Below, in pieces: positions 1-12,494 of a DNA stretch of 64,000 nucleotides. The notes beneath the pieces were generated by a model that saw only the letters and a program-made list of their open reading frames with translations, searched no databases and was not told the origin of the DNA. Made by a program: the position numbers and the translations under genes. The stretch covers positions 505,860 to 569,859 of the forward strand of contig JADCRB010000080.1 in the NCBI GenBank assembly GCA_021464245.1, written 5' to 3'. The first letter of the stretch is position 1. Each line of letters opens with the position of its first letter. Origin of the DNA: Carallia brachiata (lineage: Eukaryota; Streptophyta; Magnoliopsida; Malpighiales; Rhizophoraceae).

Positions 1-54
1 TATGCAAACTCTTCTCAAACCAAGATGTGAAGCTATTGAAGGAAGCTAACATAC

Positions 55-1285
55 CATGTAGAATGGAAGAAACACTTCCCTGAGGATAGTATTCATAAAC
101 CATCAGTTTCTCATCTTTGGAGTAGTAATAAGCCTTCAGCTCAGTCACATTCTCGTGCCTAATGCTTCCAACAATCTCCATCTGCTGCTCGAAATCTCGC
201 TTCCCAACACTCACTTCCTTCAACCTTTTTACCACTACTGTGGTTGCGTCCTCTAATATGGCCTTATAGGCCATGCCAAATGTACCCTTTCCCAATACCT
301 CGGCAGAAGCCCTCAACAAATCCTCCAAATCAAATGCATAACTACATCCTTCAAAGAAAACCAATTTATTATTGGCATCCTGACTCTTCCAGGCCACTTT
401 CTCTGGTGACATTCCCCCCTTCTGCAGCTTGCCTGAATAATCGTCCCTTTTCTTCTTTTTTGAGCACCAAACAACTATCAAGAAAGCAAATGCCACAAGC
501 CCCAGAACACAAGCAGCCACTATTATTCCTAATAATGCCGTTTCACTGAGCCCCCTTGCATTCTTAGATTTCGGGTTAGGCACCGTGGAGGGTGGAAGAA
601 CAGGTGAAATAGGAGTGGAACTTTCAACTGAAACGTTGTTACCGGCAAATGCAGAATTGGGGAACCTTCTAAGTGACCTTGGTACACTACCAGTAAGATC
701 ATTGTTAGACAAATTTATCTGTTGCAAATGAGATGAGTTGAGATCAGGTATTTCCCCGGAAAACGAATTGTTTGCAAGATTCAAAGCAGCAAGTTGAGTC
801 AAATTTGCAAGAGAAAGAGGGACACTCCCATTGAACCTATTGTTGGACAAGTTAATAACAGTGAGATTACTCCAGACATAGAAATCATCAGGAAGTGATC
901 CAGATAAGTTGTTCCATTGAAGGTAAAGAAAAGACAAGTTCTTCAGACTAGAAAAATCGCTAGGGAAATGCCCACTGATACCGTTGGATCTAAGGCTCAA
1001 AAGCTGCAATGCTGAGAGACGACTAAGAGTATTTGCTGGAATAGGACCTTCAAATCCAACCCCAGGCAATCTAACAGCAATTACACGAGACCCATCTTCA
1101 CTGCAAGTGATCCCAGTCCAGTTACTGCACACTGGCAAGCTCTCACTCCAGTTCAGCGCGCGAGAATGAGGCAAATTGTTGACAAAATCAAGCAGAGCTT
1201 GCTTATCCTCAACTGGGTCTGCATCCACTCCAAACAGAAGCAAACCCAGGAAAAGAATGGAAGAGAAAAAGTTCACAGCTTCCAT
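55..1285 (-). CDS. LRR receptor-like kinase, first coding exon (partial gene)
   Basis: This encodes the N-terminal 410 residues of a plasma-membrane leucine-rich-repeat receptor-like kinase, close in layout to the 'probable inactive receptor kinase' group that includes Arabidopsis At4g23740 (family knowledge). Reading from the ATG at 1285, the protein has a hydrophobic signal peptide (about 1-22), an LRR N-terminal cap with a paired Cys motif (VCSNWTGITC), roughly five LRRs, a transmembrane helix near 248-272 followed by basic residues, and the kinase N-lobe. The N-lobe keeps the glycine loop GKGTFGMAYK (about 332-341) and the lysine in VVVKRLKE. The exon stops after SSILHG at a GT donor (54-53), a usual intron position in this group, so the catalytic loop lies outside the window and I cannot say whether the kinase is active. 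Confidence 0.9.
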
Positions 1286-1348
1286 GAATTACACCTTGAA
1301 GCCAAAAAAAAGAGCTGCTGAGTTCTCTCTGTGGGTTATTTTCTTTGC

Positions 1349-1918
1349 CTGCAAAAATGGTAAATGGGTTTGAATTAAGACAAAAAAAATAAGATGTTCA
1401 ACCAATTAAAATACTGAAAAAAGTACAAATTTGAAAAAAAAAATGAACACAGAATTTGAAGAAAAGAGCCAAAAAGAGGAAAAAAGCAGATTCCAAGATA
1501 GTTGTCGACAAAAGTAAAGACGACTCTGAGCTATTTTACAGATAAAAGAATGAGCTTTTCCAGGCTTTACGACAGTGGCCTTGTGGAGAACCCAAAAAAA
1601 AAAAAAACTGAGCTTGCCGCTCAAATTTCCAATTTTTGTTTTTAAAGCAAAGGACTTTCATCAGAATTCGAGCTTCTCTTTGTGTTCTTTGCTTCCATTT
1701 GTTTGGCTCCAATAGTAAATACCCAGCAAACCAAAAAAACAAAACCCAAAAAGCGAAAAAGCTGCCAACTTTCGCCACCAAATTACCTCAATTCCCAGAT
1801 CTGAAAGAAAGAAACTTTCAAAAACTCACTGCTTATACACACAAATTCTCAGAACTCAAAGACCAGAAACCCAAAAGAAAAAAAAAAAAAAAAAAAAAAA
1901 CAATGAGCAAGCAGTTAC
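1349..1918 (-). other. Predicted 5'UTR intron of the LRR receptor kinase gene
   Basis: On the minus strand a donor of the form CG|GTAACT at 1918 and an acceptor TTTTTGCAG ending at 1349 lie upstream of the start codon. They bracket an AT-rich, pyrimidine-tract-containing stretch with no open frame linked to the gene. The leader exon would run from somewhere near 2200 down to 1919. This is inferred from splice-site shape and from the frequent 5'UTR introns in this family; the transcription start was not identified. Confidence 0.5.
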
Positions 1919-2239
1919 CGAACCACTGGAAATGAGAAAAGGAAGCTTCTGAAACGAATTTGTCATAAACTTCCAATGCCAAATATGTGACAGACAGAGA
2001 AAGATAGAGAGGAAACGCTGAAAGGCTGAGAAGTTCCTTCGAGGTGGTGTTTTAATGGGGCTGCAGCAACGGCTATGGCCTTAGTAAGTGGAAAAACTAG
2101 TAACTGAAACCCAAGAAATGGATAGCGACAGAGAATGAAATGGGGAGTGGCAATAAGGTGAAAACTGAAAGGATTTATTTCGGAAGACTGTAAACAAAGA
2201 TCTGATATGGAGCGACTGACCATAAATATATAAGTTAAA

Positions 2240-4860
2240 TATATAATTAAAAGTATTAGTTATATATTAAAAAATATATTTGTTCCAGTTCTTAAATTTC
2301 CTTTTTTATAATAATTTATTATTATAATAAAATAAAGTAATTTATCGTTAAATTGAATATATTTTTTAATAACAAAATTATAATTATAAATAAATAAAGA
2401 ACATTATTATTCAGTTCGTTTTTAAAAAAAATATAAATAAGCTTATTGAAAAAAAATATAGATGAACATATAACTTATATAAAATTATTTAATAATTTAT
2501 TTATATCTTTTATTTTTAATTATTTAACTACATATATTATTGTATAATTATATACACATTAATAAAATTAATCTATATAAAATTTCCGTAAATAATTTGG
2601 CAATACGAACTTACCGGATACGAAAAATTAATTATTACCAACAGGTGGTTATTTCTATAATTATTACATTGGTTTTTGGCGTGCGATGGGGTTGGCGCGG
2701 TGGGACCCCGAAGTGGGGACCAGACTCCTTTGTTGAGTTGTTCACCTGTATGGAAAGGCATGTCGTTTTGTTGTGTTCTGTCGTTTTGATTGGCAGAGGA
2801 GAGAAGAAATGAGACTATGAAAGTGAAGTGGATGGAGGAAGTGGGGCCATGGCCCCACAACTCGTTGAAGCAGCGTAAATTTTGAGTAAAACTTGTTGGT
2901 AAACGAATATTTGACGCAGTTCAAAAAAAGAAAAGTTCTCCCATCGTCTGCTTGGCTGCTCCACTTGTACTTGGCTGTGGGTGGACCTGTGGGTAACCTT
3001 TTAAATTATATAGGCAATTGGAGATATAGGGTTGAATTGAGATTTGATCGTCATATTATCAATAATCCTCAAAACAACGTCCTATTAACTTTTGAGTCAA
3101 TATTTAAAGATTGGAGTTTGAAAACTTTAGTCTTTGGTCAAAATTCTTTGTGTCACTTACCTTTCATGATTTTTGTCAGTTTTCATACACGAGATAATTT
3201 ATTAAACTATAAATTATACATAATATAATTCTCTTTATTTTTATAAATTTTATAAATTAATGTATGAGATTTTGATTAGAAGTTTAAATAATGTCTCCTA
3301 TCAATAGCATTTTTTTTTTGTCCATTAAAAACCCTATTAAATATTAAATTGTATAATAGAATTAATTCTTCTCTTTTCATAAATCTTATATCTTTTCTTA
3401 TCAGTGTCAAAATCCACCACTTTGTAAAATAGAATTCTAAAACCTCTAGTGTCTTAAGGGTGTTTTCTTCTATGTTGTTTGAAAAAAAAAAAGAAAGATG
3501 GGTCATTTTCTCCACAAACCCCACAAGCAAAACAACGAGGTCCATGTCCCAATCTTATTACAACCAACTTTTAACTACTTTGGGAGCTCTTAAATAAGCA
3601 TCATCCAAGGCACCAAGGATTTCAGACTACATTCTTTTGGCTGTGTCATTACTGTTTGCTCAAATGTAGCACAACAGGACGGATATTGGGGCATGGTAGG
3701 TTGGAATCCATATAAAACGTTCTGACAACTACTTCGTTGAATCAAAATTATTCCATCGGATTTGCTAACATTCAATTCAACCTCATATAATGGAGATCAG
3801 AAAGCGATTGGATGACATATGTAGAACGTAGAGGGGGAATGTTATCCATTTATCCGTTCATCCCATATAAAACCAGCCCATTTTGGCTCTAACTTCTTGT
3901 ACTCTCGACGTCCCATCAACTAAATTCTTGTGAATTGCCCTCGCAGGACTGTCTATATAGACTGTAATATGAAGTATCTGTCACATTTCCATTTCAATTC
4001 TTTGACCAATTCCCTGCAATTACCGCATATTATGATTTAGTGATTAATGTAAATGTGTTAATTATAAAATCTTAGGTTTAAATCTTATCAAAATCTATGA
4101 TGAAGCTAAATTTACTTTTTTTTAATGTTGTCTTACTGTAATTATTTAAAATCACAGTATCTCTATGAGAATTTTAAACACAATACTCTCTAAAAAAAAA
4201 AGTTGGAATATCACCCCCTACTAATTTTTAGCAACAAACAATTCTTTACCTGAATTAAAAGAACTACCTGCCCTACCTTTGAAATCCTGTTTGCTTTCGC
4301 GTACTTTTTAGCCTCTAGTTTTCCAATTTTCAATTCCATTCCAAATCCAAAAGTGCCGAAGACGCAAATAAACTAATGAGGATAAAGGGAAAGTTCTAAG
4401 AGGCCCAGGGGAAGGGACGAGCAACTTCTTGGGAGAATTCGGTTGAACCATGCACTGCACCGGCTCTATGTAGGGCTTTTTCAAATTTGGAAACCATTAG
4501 CTTTATGGACTTGTCTTCAAAGTTTTCGTTTTTTTACAAACTTCTATTCAATTTGCTCTTTTTCGCCTATATTTGCTACGTGCTAGCAATTCCAACACGC
4601 AACGTATATCATCACGCCTTGTGCAGACAATTAAGCAAGAAACCTGGGAAACAATATACTGACCTCTTGTTTGAGTACAGGGCACCACAAAAATTAGACA
4701 CAATGTCATCAGATAGCCATCTGTAACGAGTTCTGCAACCTGCCATTTAATGCTAACTCTCCCAAGAGCTAAAGACTTCCTGGCACCAAATGGGAACCAA
4801 ACAAAGCTGCTGCTATTGGATGTCACAATGTAAAATGAGGTGGAATTGTTCAATTGTTCA
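2240..4860. other. Intergenic AT-rich DNA, no gene seen
   Basis: This lies between the divergent 5' end of the receptor kinase gene and the 3' end of the galactosyltransferase gene. It is mostly A+T with short homopolymers. Its open frames are short, lack recognisable motifs and are not linked by splice sites. I see nothing I can name in it. Confidence 0.6.
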
Positions 4861-5297
4861 TGGCGAGCCTCTCATTATATTAAATGAACACGGAGTTACA
4901 AAATTTTGAACTTTTAACATCCAAAAAGATTCTGCAATTCAACATTAACTTTCAGAAAAAACAGCAGCACCATAGGGCATCATCAACTACAAACCCTCGT
5001 GGAGATATACAATTCTTTGTTAATGTTAAAGTCCTATTCATCGACAGCTAAAGACTATTTCTCAATTCTTCAACACCTCCTTGAATGTCGTAGTGTGGTG
5101 TCAATCTTCCAGTGCTTTTGAAAATTCCAGGCTAAGATTTAAGAAGGTGAGTCTGACACTTTTGAGATCCGAGATCCCTTCTCCCAGACGAAGCGTATCC
5201 TCACTTGGATATGTTAGCAACATGAAAAGAACAATCTTTCTTGCTTGATATACTAAATGGGACAGAATGTCAGTTGGAGAGGAGAGGTAAGGTCTGA

Positions 5298-8200
5298 TCA
5301 CACAGCAGCACAAATTGCCCCTGAAATATCAGAGAACAAAAGCAATTCAAGATGAACACTTTCCCTCCCTTGATCAGTACCGCGAAGAGATCGATGGATG
5401 GATAGATAGGGAGAGAGAGAGAGAGAGGGAGAGAGAGACCTGTGGACCATGATGAACAGCAAAATTTCCCTTCATCAACGTGCTTCACATCAAGCCCAAT
5501 GAACCATGAACCAGCACTGACATCATCATGGGCATATGTACGAAGAATGGACCTGCAAAGGGGGAATATTGAAGTTGTCATAGTCAAGCAACGATATCAG
5601 ATTTTATTGCTCAGCAAAACAGGGAAACAAAATACCTGTTAATCCAAATAAACTCAGCCAAAGCCCGTGAAATCGCATAAATTTCACCCGAGGCATGTCT
5701 GAAGTATCTGAGCCATGGAAGAAAAGAGTTTCGAGTCTTCAACATAGATTATACATTTATGTATGGGAGAGAGCAACCAACATGAGCTTTAAAAGGTTTT
5801 TCTGACACTGATAGCCATTTTTCCAGATATCCCAGCCCCTAGCATCCCCAGTGTCCAGCCACAACATGGTATTCAAGACAAGCAAACACATCATCCACGC
5901 ACCAATACCGGCCCCACTTCACAAGGAGAACTTTATATGAGGTTAACATTTCTTCCCTTTTTTTAGGCTGGGTAGCTACAGCGATGCCATTTACATCAAT
6001 GGACTAAATTGTCATACATATCCTTCCGTGGCAAAAACAAATAAAAGTCGAATGGAGAAATACTTACGATTTGTTATCACCAAACTTCCACCATTCAGGT
6101 TCATACCATTTGTGGGTCCTATAACATTTGTGCAATGTACAGTATTATTATCTGTAAACGAAGAAGAAAATATAACAGGACTCAAAAAATTCTACAACTC
6201 ACGGCTCAGAGTAAACTTCGCCTGATTTCATGCATCCAATATACGCGCGAGGCTTATCCAAGTGTGTAGAAAGTGTTGCTCCTAGGGCATCTGCATAGAT
6301 AATCAAAAGATAAGCCATAATGATCCGATACTTAAAATATTTACACTAAAATTCCAGATTGTCTTCTTTTCTTATTTTTGTTGACACTATGCACTTTTTT
6401 GTTCAGTACCTATATGATCTAACAATGGCTACTTAGTACATACCAACATTAACATAAACATCATCATTGACCTTAGCATAAAACTCAGCATCCCAATTCT
6501 CAAAAGAATGTATAAAAAACAGTTTTGTTTTCTTTGGATTCTCTTCTGTAGCCTCCACTTGACCATCCTGTTGAGCCAAAAAGGAAAAAAACATATAACA
6601 TATCAATATTTGTTTTTTTTCAAAATTTTCCAGTGCTTCATAGGACAAATGAGTTCATTGCTAATAGCCTTCCATAAAGTGGTTCATTCACTTCACTAGT
6701 CTTTGATAAACTAAAACCAGTGATCATTTTCTTTAAAAGTCCACTATGGAAATGTTAAATATCAAAGGACTAAACCCAGGTTGACCGACTACAGACATAC
6801 AGGCTTCAAAATAAAAAGATATATTATCAAGCTAATTAAGCAAAAAATCCTAAAGCAAAATCCAATTAACAGGTGAACGTACAAGAATAATGAAGTCATT
6901 AGTTTGCCTATTTTCTCTGTCGATATCCTTGTCCAAACTGTCTCCATGATTTGCACTGCAGCATATGATGCATGATAACTTAAGAAAACAGAGAATTGTT
7001 ATATATCAACTCTTGGCATAAATTTAAAAGTAGAAACCTCCTTCCTATTACAAAGCGCACAACAATTCCCTTTTCATCCTCGAGTTTTTTTAATGCTGCA
7101 CCTGCATATATATTGTATCTCTCAGTTAATATCAGTCAAAGTAAACAAGAGGTTTTGAAGAACGTTATCAACAGGGAACATCGGCAGCATAGATGTAACA
7201 TTTCATTATCAGTATAGAAATAGCCAGACCGTCAATATTCATGCGTAACATTTATCCTACCACCATTCATAGTCCCTTAAGAGGCTAGCTTTGAAATCAC
7301 ATATCAACAGGTAACACTCATATCAACTGGCTCCAGGTGATTGATGGAACAACTTTGGAGTAATTCCTCATGCCAAAGGGTCAAGTGCTCGTGCATATAG
7401 CATTTAGCATGTGGAACAAATTTGTATTGGGTGCACATGTGGAAATTGATGTACAATTTTACTCAGACTTGCATGATAAGAAAATTCAATAGATTAATGA
7501 ATCAAAGGTAGAGCGTGATCTGGATCGTTTGTGACAAATAATGTAATCCGACGGGGATGGATATTACCTGTAGGCATCCAAGCCTTTCGAACCGCATCTC
7601 TGTTTCTCTTATGGCCGAATGTAGTTATTATTCCAATAACAGCTAACAGCTTCTTCTTAGATTGACTCTCATCTTTCTCTGTTGAGTGCTTAGAAACAAA
7701 ACCTGCCCTTCTAGCAGCTGCCAAATCCATCTCAACGGCTGCTAACTTCTTCTGTTGCTCCCTGTAGAGTAAACAAAACCATAACCAACACAATGAAGTT
7801 TTTCTAAAACACCCATCACATGAAATGATGAAAAGGAATAACCAAGATACCGGCAGGCTATGACTTTAAGAGTATCATCCACTGATATAGCAGAATGACC
7901 CTGAAAATAACACAAAATATAAAAAAGGAAAAACTTTCACATGTCTCTTTAATTTTATTCAAAATCCTCAAAAACCCAATACTAAAAACAAGATTGATGA
8001 CCAAAAATCCGATCTTTTTCTCCAAGAAAAAAATGAGAAGAAATAAGCACCTGACCAGTTCTCCTATCAAGCTCTTCTACCAAACGCAATCTATTAGTGG
8101 CGTCCTGCCATAGACTATATATATATCAATAGCAAACGCATTACCATCAAAAGCAATTTCAATTCATGAAGAAATCCCAAAAGCGTAACGTTAAAAAAGC

Positions 8201-8366
8201 CCCCCCAAAAAAAAAAGAAAAAGCATTAAAAACAGTAAACGGCAATGACTGACCGGCTAGCAACGTAAACCGAAGCCGTGGTGGCGAACATGGCGAGAAA
8301 AAGAACCCAGACCCGAAACCCCAAACCCGAAGCAGATAACCGGTTACTCGATCCCCGGCTCCCCAT
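5298..8366 (-). CDS. HPGT: Hydroxyproline O-galactosyltransferase (GT31, HPGT type)
   Basis: This is a Golgi type II membrane enzyme that adds the first galactose to hydroxyproline in arabinogalactan proteins (known for the HPGT family). Twelve exons read on the minus strand: 8366-8254, 8114-8051, 7900-7851, 7761-7568, 7101-7038, 6955-6883, 6567-6444, 6290-6203, 6118-6068, 5707-5636, 5552-5440 and 5320-5298. They total 1029 nt (342 aa) and every junction keeps frame with GT-AG borders. Visible: a short cytosolic tail, one membrane anchor (about 17-36), a DUF4094-type stem (TLKVIACREQQKKLAAVE), the GT31 start KRNRDAVRKAW, the DxD-type metal-binding motif in NDDVYVN (220-226), and the conserved end YAHDDVSAGSWFIGLDVKHV then FCCSSW. 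The length is normal for HPGT proteins. The start is the first ATG ahead of the anchor, and the last exon codes only the final eight residues. About 450 bp downstream is probably 3'UTR. Confidence 0.93.
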
Positions 8367-10261
8367 TTCTTCTTTTTCTTTTTTCTTCTTCTTCCGACTC
8401 CGTTCTTGCGGTGTATCGAGTGTTAATTAGATTTGAGAAACGTAGAATGTAATGGGGAGAGTTAGATTTTAAGAGCGATGTGTTCGTTCGGTCGATGAAA
8501 GCGACGTTGCAACTGATAAATGCAATGGTCGTTTCGTTTCCACTTTCATTAAATTAAACAAAGATTTTTTTTTTTTTACACATAAAACCGAAATGTTATA
8601 TGGGATTATGGTTGTGGATGGAATTTCTTAATGCAAAATAGAAAAAAAAAATCTATAAAAAAATGGCCTAATCTTGTATATTGATAATAACGTTTTATAT
8701 TATAGTTGTTGAAATAAATTTATTAAATTTATTTATATTTATCTTGCGTGAAATTATTTTGTATAAATGTAAGACAGTGTATTTTCTTTTTTATTGATCC
8801 ATGTTGTAATTTTTTTTGTTCGTTGCTCATCTCATTAAATGAAATTTGTTTGATATATAGTGTTGAGTTAAAAAATTATTAATGTTATAGTCAAATATAA
8901 AAAAATTTATTCAACTCTATCAGTACTTAACTGTAATTTTTATTTTTAAAAAATTAAAATTAAGATAAAACAAGTGACCTAATTTTAATTTATAAATATA
9001 ATAATTTAGATATTTATATTTTTTAATCAAAAGAAAAGGTAAATGTCCTTAAGTGTTGAATACTTTTAATTTGATTGGTATGACAACTGGGTGGCTGCAT
9101 AGCTATCGGCTGCCTCAGCCTGGCGTGAGAGAAAAGATCCCATGTCTCCCATCTCAGTCAATTTTTTTAAAACAAAACTACCGAGTTAAGTTTTATGATA
9201 TATATAAAAAAATATATAATTAATTTAATAATTTATATTTTAAATTTATATATTTTTTTAATTTAATATTTTAAATTACTACTTGCTTATCGTATTTTAA
9301 CAATTATGTGCTAAGTGCCAACTCTCTCTATTTGAGGAAGCCTTGTGGCTCCCTGCCAGCGCACTTGTTTCGTAGTTAGCTCTTAAATGATTTCATTACC
9401 GAGGCAAAAGTAGGATAGTTAAACGCGGTCCGTGGGCTACTTGTTAACTAAAAGTATCTTACTCCAAATCCGAGAGAAGCAAAAACACAAAGAAAATGGA
9501 AAAACATCCAATCCAAAAAAGGGGGACCTCGGCTCTTTGAAAAACTAAAACTTCCTCTAAATGGTTGTCGTTTTTGCTTTTGTTCATCGTACTTTTTTTC
9601 ATTAAAAAAATTATTATATTAAACTCGTATGAAATTATACACAAATTTAATGTAAAAATGTTAAAAAAATCTACATAAAACAGAAATAAGTATTGACACC
9701 AGTGGCTATAACTAACATGGTTAAAATATTCATTTACTAATTGGGTGTAAAGTCTCTCATGACAAAATTCTCGAACAAAGGTATCAACTAAATTAATATT
9801 AAACGCACTCAAAATCGAGATTTTAATGAAATTTAGATCAACCAAACAAAATTACATAAAACAACAATCAGTAATCACTGCACTTTTTCGATAAAATTGT
9901 GATGGACATAGACCAAATATGTCAAATATCCATTTCCCAAAATCTTAAACTATAAAGAGACTATTACACATGGATCCCACTAGGTGGACAGGAAAAAAAA
10001 AAAAACATGAAAGACATGAAAATTATTTTTTTTTTAACAATTAATTTATTTGTGCAATAAATTACTTAATTTTTATAAAAAAATAAATAAAAAATATTTT
10101 TAAATTTTATTGTAATAAATTAATATACCTCGTTATAAAAAAAAAAAAACTAACTAATTATATAAATAAATTTTTCCGTTTTCTATCGGTGCACTTTTTG
10201 TCTGTCCACTTACATTTATCCATTACACATAAACAATTAAAGTCCCACAGCACTTAGTCCC

Positions 10262-10466
10262 ATCAATAGTGGCGGTGGCTGGAGCCGACGACGGTGGTGC
10301 TAGAGCCAGCAACAGCAGAACCGGCGACGGTGGAGGCCAAGGCAAGGCCCGCGATGGTGGAGCCAGCGACAGAGCCGGCGACGACAGCAACAAAGTCAGC
10401 AGGGCCAGCATCAGCGAAAACAGAGTCGGCGACGGCAACGTTGAAGATCTCAACCACAACGGTTGA
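10262..10466. repeat. GC-rich degenerate minisatellite-like island
   Basis: About 200 bp of GC-rich DNA sits abruptly inside very AT-rich flanks. It consists of imperfect reiterations of words such as GGAGCCGGCGAC, AGAGCCAGC and GGCGACGGTGG. All frames stay open across it, giving Ala/Gly/Val/Ser-rich low-complexity peptides on both strands, which is what a short tandem array does and is not evidence of coding. Confidence 0.6.
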
Positions 10467-10879
10467 ACCCACACATCGAGCAAAGTCCAATAATAATGTA
10501 ATAATTTTTAATAAGAATGAATTATTGTTTTATGCAAATAAAAAGAATTAAATAGTGATGAAAACTATTTTGTGGAAATAATGTGTTATAGCCTAGAAAG
10601 GATAGAAAAAGAAAATCTTGAACTTAAAAAATAAGCAGAAATGTTGTGTTTTTAAGTTAAAAAAAAGCATTGTATTATGACATGTTGAAGAGAGGGAAAG
10701 AAAAATTTAAGCTCAAAAGATCGGCGAAAATGCATGTGCACCACAAAAATAGTTTTATAAATTTATTTTATTATACATTTAAATATAAAGATATTGGTAT
10801 TTATAAATAAAAGTCGGTCAAATAAAAAAAGTCAATTGAAAAAATATGCAAAAATTTTGAGTTTATGATTAAAATGAAT

Positions 10880-11370
10880 CAAAATTTCAAGTAAAATTCA
10901 TGTACAAGTATACTTATACTTAAAATTTTGAGTAGTTAAATACTCAAAACTAAAAATTTAAATCTATTTATATACAAATTTAAGTCTATTTGTTTTAGAT
11001 TAGGTTGGGTTGTTTAAATTATAATAATTTGAGTAGCTTGTACTCAAAAATAAAAACTTATGTATAAGTGTACTTATCTTCAAAATTTTGAGCAGTTAAA
11101 TACTCAAAATTAAAAATTTAAGTCTATTTGTATACAAATTTTGAGTATTTCTACTTAATTTTAACATTTTAAGTAGTTAAATACTCAAAATTAAAAAATT
11201 TAAGTATAACTGTACTTACAGTCAAATTTAAAGTATTTGTACTTAATTGTAATAGTTTGAGTTTGCTTGTACTCGAAATTGGAGTATTTGTGTATAATTT
11301 TAAAAATTTAGGTAGAAAAGTACTCAAAATTAAAAACTTGAGTCTATACTCAAATTTAGAGTATTTGGGT
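10880..11370. repeat. Degenerate array of palindromic TACTCAAA / TTTGAGTA units
   Basis: The motif TACTCAAAATTAAAAA and its complement-like partner TTTTGAGTA recur many times, often paired around a short AT spacer (for example TTGAGTAGTTAAATACTCAA). Each unit is therefore an imperfect inverted repeat within a tandem series of irregular spacing. No coding potential is seen. Confidence 0.6.
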
Positions 11371-12400
11371 ATTGGAGACTAGAGAATCTTGCAATATAAA
11401 GAGTATTTTAAAAAATTTAAATTTTATACATAAAAGAAAAGTTAAGTATTATTTAATAAGTCAATATAAATAAGAGACAAGAATCCCACGTGAAAAAAAG
11501 AATTTAAATTTTACTTGTTTATAATTCAACATTTTTCTTATGTTTAATAAAATAAAATACTCATAAGAGGTATTACACAACTCAGACCCAGATTAAATAT
11601 GAGCGGCCTCATGTGACCCCATGCAGAAAGCCCAATGTTTTGAAAGCTTGTGTTGTTCCTGTCACTTCACTTGTAAAGTGCACATTAGTAGGAAAGTCTG
11701 TCGTATCCTGAGAGAGCAGTCGTCATTACACTTGTTGCACTGTGACTATTTTGTAGATAAAGGCGTAAATCTATCTTTAAAAATAGTGTATCTGCACGCT
11801 TCAGATTTTATACTCATATTTTTATTTGTATTTTATTATTATTAAATTTGATCCTTTTGTTTATTATTATCCTTTTGTTTAATTATACTCCGATCTCTTC
11901 TTTGACATGGATGCCGACGGTGGTGATGGGCTCACACTTTCCGGCCTTCTAAAACCCAAATTTGGGTACGTTATCTTCTCCTAGAGTATAATAATAGTAA
12001 TGTTGGGGTCGTTGCTGGCTTTATGTTTTTTTAAGTGAAATTTATTTATAATCTAAGGTATATAATTTATACATAATTTTTTTTTATTTTTTATTTTAAG
12101 TGAATCATAATCATTGTACGATATTAAATTATAAATAAATTACATTTATTAAAAAATATAAATCAAATTAAAAAAATTTTAACATAATTTAATTCTTTCA
12201 ATATTTACACATGATTATTTTGCTGTTAGGCTGGCTCAATAAATTTATTGCTTTATTTATTGCATCGCAGGCCCTTCAAGTGCATCATGATGTCGGATGA
12301 TGATGGGCAAAGAAAAGAGGAGCTAATCCACAGGTTCTATTTGCTACGTCGACGCCTAACCCATGCAGCCTCCGCTCCTTGACCAAACGGTTGGCTACGT

Positions 12401-12494
12401 CCCATTCGTTGGGCTTCCCTTTGTGCTCTAATTGCTTCTGGAGGAGTCCCATTCATTGGGCTTCCCTTTGTCCTCCAATTACTTCCTGAGGATG
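12401..12494. repeat. Two-copy 47 bp direct tandem repeat
   Basis: The unit beginning CCCATTCGTTGGGCTTCCCT (12401-12447) is followed immediately by a second copy beginning CCCATTCATTGGGCTTCCCT (12448-12494), with several substitutions that increase toward the end. It lies in otherwise unannotated spacer. Confidence 0.8.

Noticed and set aside
4548..4853. 101-codon minus-strand frame with an FPFGARKS word, vaguely like a P450 haem loop
   Set aside because: The invariant Cys and the surrounding pattern are missing, no exon partners were found, and the similarity is too short.
9459..9845. 128-codon minus-strand frame
   Set aside because: It is Phe/Asn/Ile-rich, as expected for AT-rich DNA, with no motif, no splice partners and no plausible promoter.
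11903..12360. Possible two-exon gene fragment (MDADGGDGLTLSGLLKPKFG, then after an intron-like gap PFKCIMMSDDDGQRKEELIH)
   Set aside because: Splice-like borders exist, but I recognise no family, and the frame stops soon after. It is not enough for a gene call.
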